Origin: Rhizobium sp. CF080
GTDB lineage: Bacteria; Pseudomonadota; Alphaproteobacteria; Rhizobiales; Rhizobiaceae
Direction: 5' to 3'
Length of the DNA: 64,000 bases
Assembly (NCBI RefSeq): GCF_000282095.2
Contig: NZ_AKKC02000004.1
Location: 744,001-808,000, forward strand
Position numbers and translations under genes: made by a program. Numbering within the stretch: position 1 is the first letter of the stretch; the number at the start of each line of letters is the position of its first letter. The notes under the pieces are model-generated. The model made no database searches, was not told the origin of the DNA, and saw only the letters and a list, made by a program, of their open reading frames with translations. Below, piece by piece: positions 17,284-26,285 of the stretch.

Positions 17284-17973
17284 ATGAACGTGCAGCTCAA
17301 AGGCAAACAGGGCAAACCGAGCGTTCGCGATGCGATCGAGCAGGATATCGTGACGGGCTTCTATTCGCCCGGCGACCGGCTCGACGAGGCGGGGCTTGCG
17401 GCCCGGCACCAGGTCTCCCGCACGCCGGTGCGCGAGGCATTAATCCAGTTGAGCACCATGGGTCTCGTCAAGATGGTGCCCAATCGCGGCGCCTTCGTCA
17501 CCCAGCTGTCGATCACCGAGCTTGTCGAGATGTTCGAGGTGATGGGCGAGCTCGAGGCCATGTGCGCCCGGCTTGCCGCCCGCCGCATCCGCCCGGAGCA
17601 GCTGAAGCTGCTCGAAGAGGCGCAAGCCGCCTGCGCCACGGCCCAGCAGGCCGGCAATTCGGACGATTATTATTACGCCAATGCGGAATTCCACCGGTTG
17701 ATCTACGAGGCGAGCGGCAACGGCTTCCTCGCCGAGAACGCCCATGCGCTGCAGCGCAGGCTGAAGCCCTATCGGCGCCTGCAATTGCGTGTGCCCGGAC
17801 GCGTCAACAGTTCGCTGTCGGAGCACGAGGAGGTGCTCGCGGCGATCCGTGCTCGCGACGACGCCCGTGCCCGCGATGCGATGCGCAACCACGTGGTCAT
17901 CCAGGGCGAATATTTCAGCGACTTCCTGGCGCTGATGCGCCCGGTGGAACGCCAGCTGATCCCCGGAGAATGA
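17284..17973 (+). CDS. GntR-family transcriptional regulator (FCD domain), MatR-like candidate
   Basis: 229-residue regulator with an N-terminal winged helix (VRDAIEQDIVTGFYSPGDRL, then VSRTPVREALIQLSTMGLV) and a C-terminal all-helical FCD domain. Its metal-site residues are plausible: Asp/His in NAEFHRLIYEASG and His in SEHEEVLAAIRARD and MRNHVVIQGEY. It starts 4 bp after the flavoprotein gene. Operator-like pairs before this operon and before matA suggest it controls both. Malonate regulators of rhizobia (MatR) are of this class, but I cannot confirm orthology. Confidence 0.92.
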   Translation: MNVQLKGKQGKPSVRDAIEQDIVTGFYSPGDRLDEAGLAARHQVSRTPVREALIQLSTMGLVKMVPNRGAFVTQLSITELVEMFEVMGELEAMCARLAARRIRPEQLKLLEEAQAACATAQQAGNSDDYYYANAEFHRLIYEASGNGFLAENAHALQRRLKPYRRLQLRVPGRVNSSLSEHEEVLAAIRARDDARARDAMRNHVVIQGEYFSDFLALMRPVERQLIPGE

Positions 17974-18085
17974 TGAGGAGCATCGCCACCGGGATCGAGC
18001 AGGACGGAACCTACGCATGAATTTTTAAGCTCGGGAGGGTCGAGCTTATCGCCGGCAATGGGCCGGATCAAAGGGAGGAGAGATC

Positions 18086-19135
18086 ATGAAGCATGCCATT
18101 ACCTATGTGGCCGGCCTGGTTCCGGCATTCTTGCTGGCGGCCGGTCTTGCCGGCGCGGCTGAAATGACGGCCGGCGAAAAGCAGCTCTACGACGCCGCCA
18201 AGAAGGAAGGTTCGGTCACCTGGTACGTCTCTCAGACGACCACCGAGTTCGCCGACGGCATGTGCGGCCTGTTCAAGACGAAATATGCCGGCGTCGGCTG
18301 CAACGTCGTACGCGCCTCCGGCCAGGTTATCTTCCAGCGCCTCGTGCAGGAATTGCAGGCCAAGGCCGTGCAGGGCGACCTGATGTCGACCAATGACGAC
18401 GGTCAGATGCTGCAGCTGAAAGAACAGGGTGCGCTTGCCCAGTTCGCACCGGAAAACCTCAAGGACATGGTGCCGGAGCTTCGTGCGCTGGCCGACAAGG
18501 AAAACTACTGGATCACGTCGGGCGTCTCGCCGCTGGTCATCGCCTACAACACCAAACTGGTGACCGAGGCGGAAGCGCCGAAGAACTGGACCGATCTTGC
18601 CGATCCGAAGTGGAAGGGCCAGGTCGCCATTGGTCATCCCAGCTTCTCCGGCAGCGTCGGGCTCTGGACGATCCTAATGAACGACCTCTACGGCTGGGAT
18701 TTCTTCAAGAATATCGAGAAGAACAAACCACAAATCGGCCGCTCGGTGGCCGACGGGCATAACCTGGTCGCATCGGGCGAACGTAAGGTGGCGCTGGCGC
18801 CGCTGCCGCTGATCCTGTCGGACTCGATCCTGAAAAAGGTGCCGATCGGCGTCATCTACCCGACCGACGGCGCCCTGCTGCCGCCTTCGGCAACCGCGAT
18901 CATGAAGGATGCGCCGCATCCGAATGCCGCGCGGCTGTTCGAGAACTTCCTGCTCGGGCAGGAAATCGCCGAATACTTCGCCAAGGACTACCGTTATCCG
19001 CTTCGGGCCGGCGTGCCGCTTGCCGAAGGCATGCGCCCGCTCAACAGCTACAAGACAAAGTCGATCGCGACGGCCGACGGCATCAAGAAGCTGCCGGAAG
19101 TCCAGGAAAAGTTCCGCGACACGTTCGGGATCTGA
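18086..19135 (+). CDS. ABC transporter substrate-binding protein (Fe3+/organic-anion type)
   Basis: 349-residue periplasmic protein with a Sec signal peptide ending near GLAGAAEM. The mature part starts AGEKQLYDAAKKEGSVTWYV, typical of the AfuA/FbpA/PhnS-like binding proteins (SBP_bac_1/6/8 group). Landmarks are APKNWTDLADPKWKGQVAIG and YPTDGALLPPSATAIM. The paired tyrosines that bind Fe3+ in true ferric-binding proteins are not evident, so an organic anion, phosphonate or polyamine-like solute is at least as likely as iron. GGGAGGAG lies upstream of ATG 18086. It heads a three-gene importer within the UGSC/GntR operon. Confidence 0.9.
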   Translation: MKHAITYVAGLVPAFLLAAGLAGAAEMTAGEKQLYDAAKKEGSVTWYVSQTTTEFADGMCGLFKTKYAGVGCNVVRASGQVIFQRLVQELQAKAVQGDLMSTNDDGQMLQLKEQGALAQFAPENLKDMVPELRALADKENYWITSGVSPLVIAYNTKLVTEAEAPKNWTDLADPKWKGQVAIGHPSFSGSVGLWTILMNDLYGWDFFKNIEKNKPQIGRSVADGHNLVASGERKVALAPLPLILSDSILKKVPIGVIYPTDGALLPPSATAIMKDAPHPNAARLFENFLLGQEIAEYFAKDYRYPLRAGVPLAEGMRPLNSYKTKSIATADGIKKLPEVQEKFRDTFGI

Positions 19136-19231
19136 ACCGTATCCGGAGGCTGGCAGTCGCTGGCCTCCGCCCATCACGCCCGACGGCGTGACCTGTTTCC
19201 GACGCCTCCAGTGACAAAGCGAGCGCCGATC

Positions 19232-20980
19232 ATGACGAGTGTTTCCCATCCCGCGGCCGCCACCTGGTCGGAAGACCAGCCGGTAAAGGTACGCGTGCCC
19301 TGGCACCAGCGGCTGCAGCCGGCCAATCTGCTCTGGGTGTTTCTGGCCGGCATCCTGGTCGTATTGATCGTCGCGCCGATGTGGACGCTCGTCGTCTCCA
19401 GTTTCACCGACGCCAAGACCGGCGGCTGGACGCTGAACAACTATGTCGAGGCCTATGGCAAGGAACGCCACATCACGGCGCTCACCAACACGCTGAAGAT
19501 GGGCGCCGTCGTCGTCGTGCTGAAACTGGCTTTCGGCGTGCCGCTCGCCTGGGCCTGCACCCGCACCGACATGCCGGGCCGCAATTTTGTGCGTTACAGC
19601 GTGTTCGGTGCCTTCATCATGCCGCCCTATCTCGCCGGTGTTGGCTGGATCCTGCTCGCCGGCCCCAATACCGGCTGGATCAACCGCGTCTGGCACAGCC
19701 TTTCCGGTTCCACCGAGCCGCTGGTCAACATCTTCTCCTTCGGCGGGCTGGTGCTGGTCACCGCGATCGGCGGCTTTTTCCTCGTCTTCGTGCTGGTAAG
19801 CTCGGCCTTCGAGATGATCAATTCCGAGATGGAGGATGCTGCCAATATCCTCGGCGCCGGGCCGTTCAAGACGGCGATGAAGGTGACGTTCCCCCTCGTC
19901 ATGCCGGCGATCATCGGTGCCGCACTCCTCTCCTTCCTCGGTGCGATCGCGCTCTACGGCGTGCCGGCGCTGATCTCGATCCCGGCGCGCTATCCTGTCG
20001 TGGTCATCCAGCTCACCGAATTCTTCTCGTTCCCGCTGCGAATCCAGGTGGCGGCCGCCTATTCGATCCCGCTGCTGCTGATCACCGCCGCGATGCTCGG
20101 GCTGCAGAAACTGATCCTGCGCCGCAAGGGTTATGTCTCGGTCAGCGGCAAGGGCGGCGAGCGGCGCATCGTCAAGCTCGGCCGTTGGCGCTGGGTGCTG
20201 TTTGCCTATTGCTTCTGCGTCGTGGCGCTGTCGGTGCTGATGCCGCTATTCGTGCTGCTTCTTGCTGCCTTTTCCGACTCCTGGACCACAGGCTTTTCGT
20301 TCAGCAACCTGACGCTTTCCAATTTCCACTACGTGCTCTTTGAGCATTCCAGCTCGCAGAAGGCACTGGTCGGCAGCATCGGGCTTGGCATTGTAGCGGC
20401 CACCGTCGCGATCACGCTGGCGCTGTTCATTGCCTATATCGTGCAGCGCAAGCTGATCCCCTTCTCGGGCCTGCTCGCCTTCCTGGCGGTCTCGCCCTAT
20501 GTCGTGCCCGGCATCGTGCTCGCCATCGGCTTTTATGCGGCCTATGCCCTGCCGCCGATCGCGCTTTACGGCACCTATACGATCATGGCGCTCGCCTTCA
20601 TCACCCGCTTCCTGCCGATTGCCTTTACCACCAGTTCGGCCGGCGTGCGCAGCATCCATCCGGAAATGGAAGAGGCGGTGCGCATCCTCGGCGGCGGACG
20701 GGTGACGGCGCTCCGGCATGTGGTCGGGCCGCTCTTGAAGCGGACTCTGGCCGGCGGCTGGCTGCTGATCTTCGTGCCGGCGGCACAGGAACTCTCGACC
20801 GCCATCTTCCTGGTCGGCCCCACCACGCGCGTCGTTTCCGTCGTGCTGCTCGATCTTAGCGAGGAAGGCGAGCTCGAAAAGCTCGCGGCGCTGGGCTCTC
20901 TGTTGTTGATCATCATTGTCGCAGTCGTCGCCATCGGGATGCGTTATCTCGGACGCGACTTCATGTTGAGGAGAAGCTAA
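19232..20980 (+). CDS. ABC transporter permease with two fused membrane domains
   Basis: 582-residue inner-membrane protein made of two tandem permease domains, as in FbpB/AfuB-type transporters, so it forms the whole channel alone. Each half has six or so hydrophobic segments and its own EAA loop: MEDAANILGAGPFKTAMKVT in the first half and MEEAVRILGGGRVTALRHVV in the second. I start at ATG 19232; a GTG at 19211 would add seven residues and has no better ribosome site. The last base of its stop codon is shared with the ATPase start (TAATG). Confidence 0.92.
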   Translation: MTSVSHPAAATWSEDQPVKVRVPWHQRLQPANLLWVFLAGILVVLIVAPMWTLVVSSFTDAKTGGWTLNNYVEAYGKERHITALTNTLKMGAVVVVLKLAFGVPLAWACTRTDMPGRNFVRYSVFGAFIMPPYLAGVGWILLAGPNTGWINRVWHSLSGSTEPLVNIFSFGGLVLVTAIGGFFLVFVLVSSAFEMINSEMEDAANILGAGPFKTAMKVTFPLVMPAIIGAALLSFLGAIALYGVPALISIPARYPVVVIQLTEFFSFPLRIQVAAAYSIPLLLITAAMLGLQKLILRRKGYVSVSGKGGERRIVKLGRWRWVLFAYCFCVVALSVLMPLFVLLLAAFSDSWTTGFSFSNLTLSNFHYVLFEHSSSQKALVGSIGLGIVAATVAITLALFIAYIVQRKLIPFSGLLAFLAVSPYVVPGIVLAIGFYAAYALPPIALYGTYTIMALAFITRFLPIAFTTSSAGVRSIHPEMEEAVRILGGGRVTALRHVVGPLLKRTLAGGWLLIFVPAAQELSTAIFLVGPTTRVVSVVLLDLSEEGELEKLAALGSLLLIIIVAVVAIGMRYLGRDFMLRRS

Positions 20981-22050
20981 TGGACGGACTTGTCCTCAGG
21001 AAACTCGGTCGTCGTTTCGGCGCCGTCGATGCGGTGCTCGACTTCGACCTGCATATCAAGCCCGGCGAATTCGTCTCGCTGCTCGGCCCCTCCGGCTGCG
21101 GCAAGACGACGACGCTCCGGATGATCGCCGGCTTCATCGACCCGACCTCCGGCTCGATCGAACTCGACGGCAAGATATTGTCGGCGCCCTCCGGTTCCGT
21201 GCCGCCGGAAAAGCGCGGCATGTCGATGATCTTCCAGTCCTACGCGATCTGGCCGAACATGACGGTGGCTGAGAACGTCGCCTTCGGCCTCAACCTGCGC
21301 AAACTGCCCTCCGACGAGGTCAAGAAACGGGTCGGGGCGGTGCTCGAAACGGTGCGGATGAGCCATCTCGCCGACCGTTACCCGGCCGAGCTTTCCGGCG
21401 GGCAGCAGCAGCGTGTGGCGCTGGCGCGCGCCGTCGTCATCCGCCCGGCTGTGCTGCTGCTCGACGAGCCGCTCTCCAACCTCGATGCCAACCTGCGCGA
21501 GGAAATGCGTTTCGAGATCAAGCGGATGCATGACGAGTTCAAGATCACCTCGGTCTATGTCACCCACGATCAGGGCGAGGCGATGGTCACCTCCGACCGC
21601 ATCGCGGTGATGAACAATGGCCGCCTCGAACAGATCGATACGCCTTACACGCTCTACAGCCGTCCGAAGACACGGTTCGTGGCGAGCTTCATCGGCCGCA
21701 CCAATTTCCTCTCCGGCAACTGCGGCAACCATATGATCGACTTTGCCGGCTTCAGCGTGCCGCTGGCCATGATCGGCGAGGAAGTGACCGGCGGCGGGCC
21801 GATCACCGTGTCGATCCGGCCGCAGGCGATGAAGCTCTCCGCGACCGAGGCTCCCCGAGACAAGGCCATCAACCTGCAGGGATCGGTCCAGCAATCCGCC
21901 TTCCTTGGCGAGACCTGGGACTACGTCTTCCAGCCCAAGGACAGTGGCTTGCAGTTCCGTGTCGCGGCGCCGCCAGCCGATGTCTTCCCGGTCGGCGCAC
22001 CGGCCTGGCTGCAGATCGACCCGGCCCAGATCGTGCCGATCGCAGATTGA
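20980..22050 (+). CDS. ABC transporter ATP-binding protein (PotA/FbpC type)
   Basis: 356-residue ATPase: Walker A GPSGCGKTT, Q-loop in IFQSYAIWPNMTVAENV, signature [15 protein letters not shown], Walker B VLLLDEPLSNLDANL, switch His in VYVTHDQGEA, then a C-terminal TOBE-like domain (about residues 240-350, ITVSIRPQAMKL). This architecture belongs to iron, polyamine, thiamine and phosphonate importers. It is the last gene of the operon and converges with the nitroreductase gene, leaving 6 bp between the stop codons. Confidence 0.94.
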   Translation: MDGLVLRKLGRRFGAVDAVLDFDLHIKPGEFVSLLGPSGCGKTTTLRMIAGFIDPTSGSIELDGKILSAPSGSVPPEKRGMSMIFQSYAIWPNMTVAENVAFGLNLRKLPSDEVKKRVGAVLETVRMSHLADRYPAELSGGQQQRVALARAVVIRPAVLLLDEPLSNLDANLREEMRFEIKRMHDEFKITSVYVTHDQGEAMVTSDRIAVMNNGRLEQIDTPYTLYSRPKTRFVASFIGRTNFLSGNCGNHMIDFAGFSVPLAMIGEEVTGGGPITVSIRPQAMKLSATEAPRDKAINLQGSVQQSAFLGETWDYVFQPKDSGLQFRVAAPPADVFPVGAPAWLQIDPAQIVPIAD

Positions 22051-22056
22051 GCGCCG

Positions 22057-22911
22057 CTACTTCACCTTGAAGCCCAGGCGGCGCACCACATCGAGCAGCA
22101 CGTGCCGGCCCTTGAGGGCCCCTACGTCGGCGATGCGGTTGGCGACGACGCCGGTCCAGCCCCGCACGGCCATGCCCTGGCCGGCCTGGAACGACTTCAT
22201 CGTGTCGTCATAGGCGGCAAGCGCGGTTTCCGGCGGCGCAACCTGATACTGCTCGCGATGAAGCACCAAGGATTGCGGCAGGCGGGGCTTCACCTCGGTC
22301 TCGACGGCTGGGTCCGGATAACCGACGGTCATGCCGAACACGGCAAAAGCTTCCGGCGGCAGGCCGAGCAGCTCTCCCACTTCGGCCGGGTGATTGCGGA
22401 TGCCGCCGATATAGCAGGTGCCGAGCCCGAGCGATTCCAATGCGACCAGGGCATTCTGGGCGGCAAGGGCCGTATCGATCGTCGCCAGCAGGAAGCTTTC
22501 GAGATAATCGAGACCTTCACCGGTCTTGCCATGCTCGGCTGAAATTTTCCTCAGCCGGGAAAGGTCGGCGATCCAGAGGAGGAACAACGGGGCGGAGATG
22601 ATCTGCGGATTGGGTGAGGCGAGTTCGGCGAGTTTTGCGCGGCGCTCCGGATCCTCGACCGCCACGACGCTCCACGCCTGCAGGCTGGAGGAGGTTGGGG
22701 CCGACTGGGCGGCCGCAACGATCAGATGCAGCAGGTTTTCCGGCACTGGATTTGGCAGATAGGCGCGGACGGAGCGATGCGAGAGGATCGCGTCGAGTGC
22801 CGGATTCCAGTCCGCCGTTGCGGCCTTCTGATCCGATCCGTAACGCTGGCGCACCAGATCGGCCGGGGTCGGCGAGGTTTCGGGAACGGCGGCGACGTGG
22901 GAAACGGACAT
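22057..22911 (-). CDS. NfsA-like nitroreductase family protein
   Basis: 284-residue FMN-dependent oxidoreductase. The N-terminal region (ILSHRSVRAYLPNPVPENLL, then AAQSAPTSSSLQAWSVV) is the FMN-binding signature, and NALVALESLGLGTCYIGGIRN and FGMTVGYPD are typical of NADPH nitro/flavin reductases. ATG 22911 is preceded by AAAGGAG, which decides this start over a longer frame to 22986. The gene faces the ABC operon and shares no obvious regulation with it. Physiological substrate unknown; nitroaromatics, quinones or flavins are candidates. Confidence 0.9.
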   Translation of the reverse strand: MSVSHVAAVPETSPTPADLVRQRYGSDQKAATADWNPALDAILSHRSVRAYLPNPVPENLLHLIVAAAQSAPTSSSLQAWSVVAVEDPERRAKLAELASPNPQIISAPLFLLWIADLSRLRKISAEHGKTGEGLDYLESFLLATIDTALAAQNALVALESLGLGTCYIGGIRNHPAEVGELLGLPPEAFAVFGMTVGYPDPAVETEVKPRLPQSLVLHREQYQVAPPETALAAYDDTMKSFQAGQGMAVRGWTGVVANRIADVGALKGRHVLLDVVRRLGFKVK

Positions 22912-23244
22912 CGAATAACTCCTTTGAATAGAAATGGATCGGGCGGCTGAGAGGAATGCTGGCGAAGCGTTTCCGCGTAGAGGCATGCGCCGGCGAGGAT
23001 AGGGCGGTCATGCCGCTCCCGACGATCCTGCTGCGAGACCGCTCGTTTCAGGACTCGCTGATCAATCTGGCTTTCCCGCTATTGTATACTGGCGCGGAGG
23101 ATATCTCAGTCACCTTCAACCGGAAGGGTGGCGGAGGATGATTTTGGTCACGGGCGGGAAACGCTCTTCGCCGCCACGGGAGCATTCGGGAATTTTCTTC
23201 CAGCCGCTGGCGATTTCGCCGAAGTCCGGCTAAGGCCTTGAGAA
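22912..23244. other. 333-bp divergent intergenic region between nitroreductase and M24 genes
   Basis: No convincing gene. The one notable element is TTGTATACTG at 23082-23091. It holds a TATACT -10-like hexamer and also resembles the GntR operator-like sites before matA and the UGSC operon, but it is single and 150 bp from the next start codon. No matching -35 is clear. Confidence 0.4.
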
Positions 23245-24498
23245 ATGACGGATTTGGAGAGGGCCATGAGCGATATCGACCGCCGCCATGCGCAGCGCCT
23301 GATGCAAGAGGCAGGCTGCGACGCGTTGGTGATCTTCCAGCCCGAGGCTTTCCGATATGCGATCGGCGCACCGGCGGGCGTCGCGGCCATGTGGGGCAGG
23401 GCAGGTGCCGCCATCGCGCTCGTGCCGGCGGATGCTTCGGCACGGCTTGCAGCGGTCGTCAGCGATCACGCCGCCGGGTCGATCCGCAAGGCCGCGCCCG
23501 ATATCGACCTGCGGATCCATCGCGTCTGGATCGACATGCTCGATCTGAGCGGCGCCGAAAGTGTCGAGCAGGTCAACGAGGCCTATCGCCGGCTCGGTGC
23601 AGCGGGTTCGCGACCGGAGACGTTCGACCGGTCCGCCTGTTTCGCCCTGCTCGGCGACCTGCTCAAGGAACGCGGCCTCGATCGGGCACGGATCGGCGCG
23701 GATCTCGAATTCATGCCGGCCGCTGATTTCGAGGCCCTGAAGCTCGCCCTGCCGACGGTGATCTGGGCCGATGGCTCGCAACTGTTGCGCCGTCTGCGGG
23801 CCGTCAAGATGCCGCGCGAAATCGAGCGCCTGCGTCGTGCCGCCAAGGCAGCCGAGTCCGGGCTCGTCCGGATGGCGGCGGCGGTGAAGCCCGGCGCGTC
23901 GGTCACTGAGCTCTCTTCCGCTTGGAAAGCGGGCGCCCGGGCGGCGGCCGTGGAAGGCGGTTTCGCACTCAGCGGACACTGGGACTTCATCTCGGTCGGT
24001 CCCGATCTTTCGGATATGTCGGCGGTCGTGACGCCGGGTGCGCTGATCAAGGCGGATGTCGGGACGCTGGTCGATGGTTACTCTTCCGACGGCGCCCGCA
24101 CCTTCACCCATGGCCCTGCGTCACCGCTGGCCCGGGAGATTTTCAAGGCCCTGGAAACCGCGTTCGCGGCCGGGCTGGAGGCACTTCGCCCGGGCAACAC
24201 GTTCGGCGCCGTGCATGCGGCCATGCTCGCCTCGATGCGCAAGGACGGTTTTAGCGAATATTATCGCGGCCATTTCGGCCATTCGGTCGGCGGCAGCGTC
24301 GGTATCGAGGAATGGCCGTTCTTCTCAGCCGGCAATCCGGAAATCGTCCTCCCGAACATGGTGGTGGCGCTGGAAATGCCATTCTATGGCCAGGGTATTG
24401 GTGCGCTGATGATCGAGGATCAGTTCCTGATCACCGAAACGGGGGCCGAATGCATGAATACGCTACCGCGGACATTGCGCGATCTTTCGGCAGAATAG
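23245..24498 (+). CDS. M24 family metallopeptidase-fold protein (Xaa-Pro dipeptidase/creatinase-like)
   Basis: 417-residue pita-bread enzyme. An N-terminal creatinase-like domain (about 1-190) precedes the catalytic domain. All five metal ligands are visible: Asp in IKADVGTLVDG, Asp in SSDGARTF, His in HFGHSVGG, Glu in ALEMPFYG and Glu in MIEDQFLITE. It could be an Xaa-Pro peptidase or a C-N hydrolase such as creatinase or ectoine hydrolase. An alternative start at ATG 23269 has a better-placed GGAGAGGG. It lies upstream of the Rrf2 gene on the same strand. Confidence 0.88.
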   Translation: MTDLERAMSDIDRRHAQRLMQEAGCDALVIFQPEAFRYAIGAPAGVAAMWGRAGAAIALVPADASARLAAVVSDHAAGSIRKAAPDIDLRIHRVWIDMLDLSGAESVEQVNEAYRRLGAAGSRPETFDRSACFALLGDLLKERGLDRARIGADLEFMPAADFEALKLALPTVIWADGSQLLRRLRAVKMPREIERLRRAAKAAESGLVRMAAAVKPGASVTELSSAWKAGARAAAVEGGFALSGHWDFISVGPDLSDMSAVVTPGALIKADVGTLVDGYSSDGARTFTHGPASPLAREIFKALETAFAAGLEALRPGNTFGAVHAAMLASMRKDGFSEYYRGHFGHSVGGSVGIEEWPFFSAGNPEIVLPNMVVALEMPFYGQGIGALMIEDQFLITETGAECMNTLPRTLRDLSAE

Positions 24499-24609
24499 GG
24501 ACAAGACAAGGAAAGCGACATTGAACCTTTGGCGTCGCTCCTGTATCGGTGTCACATCTCCGGTGGTCTCGCCGAGAATGACACCAGCCAGGCGGAATTT
24601 CGATCCTCG

Positions 24610-25071
24610 ATGCTTACGAAAAAGGGAAAATACGGGCTCAAGGCGCTTGTCCACCTCGCGCAGCTCGAACCCGGCAAGACCGCCTTCGTCAGCGACATCG
24701 CCCAGCAGAACAATATTTCCAAGAAATTCCTCGACGCGATCCTGCTCGAACTGCGCAAGGGCGGCATCCTGCGCTCGAAGAAAGGGCCCGGCGGCGGTTA
24801 TGCGCTGTCCAAGCCCGCTTCGCAGATCTATGTCGGCCAGGCCGTGCGTATTCTTGACGGTCCGCTGGCACCGATCCGCTGCGCCAGCAAGACGGCGTTC
24901 GAGGCCTGCGATGATTGCGACCATCCGGAAGATTGTCAGATCCGCCACTCAATGACGGAAGTGCGCGATGCGATCGCCGCGGTGCTCGACAACATGACCC
25001 TGGAGCAGATGGTCGCCAAGCGCTCCAGCGGCCTCCTGGACGACGCCCAGGCCAGCAGCAAACAGGGTTAA
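24610..25071 (+). CDS. Rrf2-family transcriptional regulator with cysteine cluster
   Basis: 153-residue winged-helix regulator: MLTKKGKYGLKALVHLAQL, IAQQNNISKKFLDAILLELR, GGILRSKKGPGGGYALSKP. After this comes a loop with four cysteines (C-x8-C-x2-C-x5-C, in RCASKTAFEACDDCDHPEDC). In IscR-type members three cysteines hold an Fe-S cluster, but the spacing here differs, so the sensor could be a cluster, a metal or thiol chemistry. It lies among organosulfur-utilisation genes, and Rrf2 proteins such as CymR control sulfur metabolism. It overlaps the convergent SfnB-like gene by 4 bp. Confidence 0.9.
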   Translation: MLTKKGKYGLKALVHLAQLEPGKTAFVSDIAQQNNISKKFLDAILLELRKGGILRSKKGPGGGYALSKPASQIYVGQAVRILDGPLAPIRCASKTAFEACDDCDHPEDCQIRHSMTEVRDAIAAVLDNMTLEQMVAKRSSGLLDDAQASSKQG

Positions 25072-26285
25072 AACTGCCCGTTCGGCCGCGGCACGTTGCC
25101 GTTCAGGTGAAAATCGCCGATCGCATGATGTTTCCAGCGCACCGGATCATGCACCGTGTGGGTGCGGGCATTGCGCCAGTGCCGATCGAGGTTCAGCTCT
25201 TCCTTGGTGGCGGAGGTACCGGCCAGTTCGAACAGGCCGTTGGTCGCGTCCATCGCCGCTTCCGTCGTCAGGATCTTGGCCGCAGCAACCGAGAGAGAGG
25301 CTTCGACCGCCGTCTCGGGCGAGGGAGTGATCTGAGCGACATCGACCTTGCGGCCCGCCCGTTCCAGGACTGCCGACGCCGCCTCCAGCTTCACGGCGAT
25401 CGAACCCGTGCGGGCAATGGTCAGCGGATCGCTGCTCGCCGCCTCGATACCGAGATTGCGCATGCCGCGGGATTTGTGGCGGATGAAATGCAGCATGTCG
25501 GCAAAGGCAGCGCGCGCGATGCCGAGATCGATCGCTGCATGCAGGAGCTGACCAAGCGAGCCGACCGGCGCATGCCGCTCGAAGCTGCGGTAATAGGCGA
25601 TCACCGAATCCGCGGCGACATAGACGTTATCGATCAGCACGGTGCCGCTGGCCGTTGTCCGCTGCCCAAAGCTGTCCCAGTCGTCGACGATGGTCAGGCC
25701 ATCCGTCTCTTTCGGTACGATCGCCATCACTAGCCTGCCCTCGGGATCAATCGCGAAGATCGCCACCCAATCGGCAAACAGCGCGCCGGTGGAATAATAT
25801 TTACGGCCATTGATGCGATAGCCGACCCCGTCAGGCACCAGCCGTGTCTCGATGTCGCCCGCCGCAGAAGCCCCCGCTTCCGCCAAGGCATTGGCGAAAT
25901 GTTCACCGGCGAGTGCCCGGGCGAAAAAGAACTTCTTCTGCTCCTCCGTGCCACAAAGCCTGAGAGCCTCCAGGATGTGATAATGGTTCTGCGGGATCTG
26001 GCCGATCGAAGCATCCGCTTCGGAGATGATGGCGATCACCTCCGCCAGGAAGGCATTGGAAATATCCGCCCCGCCATATTCTGACGGAACGGTGATTCCG
26101 AGCAAGCCCGATTGCGTAACGAACTCCACCTCGTCATGGGGTAGAAGCCGCTCCCGATCGCGCAGGTTCGAGCCCTCGGCGATCCTCGCTCCCAGCGCTT
26201 TTGCCACGTCGAGCGCCTCGTCCTCGGTCGCAATGTATGGAGCCACTGCTTTGATCTTTCCTGTCAGATGGAAAACCCTGCTCAT
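25068..26285 (-). CDS. SfnB-like acyl-CoA-dehydrogenase-fold flavin enzyme (sulfur acquisition)
   Basis: 405-residue member of the acyl-CoA dehydrogenase/flavin monooxygenase fold: an alpha-helical N-terminal domain (LGITVPSEYGGADISNAF), a beta barrel with RINGRKYYSTGALFADW and VDDWDSFGQRTTASGTV, and a C-terminal helical domain (LFELAGTSATKEELNLDRHWRNARTH is the region). It resembles the SfnB/DszC group used to take sulfur from dimethylsulfone-like compounds. ATG 26285 has GAGGAG upstream, preferred to the longer frame. It is divergent from the DszA/NtaA-like monooxygenase gene; both may use reduced flavin. Confidence 0.88.
   Translation of the reverse strand: MSRVFHLTGKIKAVAPYIATEDEALDVAKALGARIAEGSNLRDRERLLPHDEVEFVTQSGLLGITVPSEYGGADISNAFLAEVIAIISEADASIGQIPQNHYHILEALRLCGTEEQKKFFFARALAGEHFANALAEAGASAAGDIETRLVPDGVGYRINGRKYYSTGALFADWVAIFAIDPEGRLVMAIVPKETDGLTIVDDWDSFGQRTTASGTVLIDNVYVAADSVIAYYRSFERHAPVGSLGQLLHAAIDLGIARAAFADMLHFIRHKSRGMRNLGIEAASSDPLTIARTGSIAVKLEAASAVLERAGRKVDVAQITPSPETAVEASLSVAAAKILTTEAAMDATNGLFELAGTSATKEELNLDRHWRNARTHTVHDPVRWKHHAIGDFHLNGNVPRPNGQF

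Noticed and set aside
18086..22050. Firm assignment of the importer as an iron transporter
   Set aside because: The three-gene layout fits, but the tyrosine pair of ferric-binding proteins is not evident and no iron-regulator site was seen.
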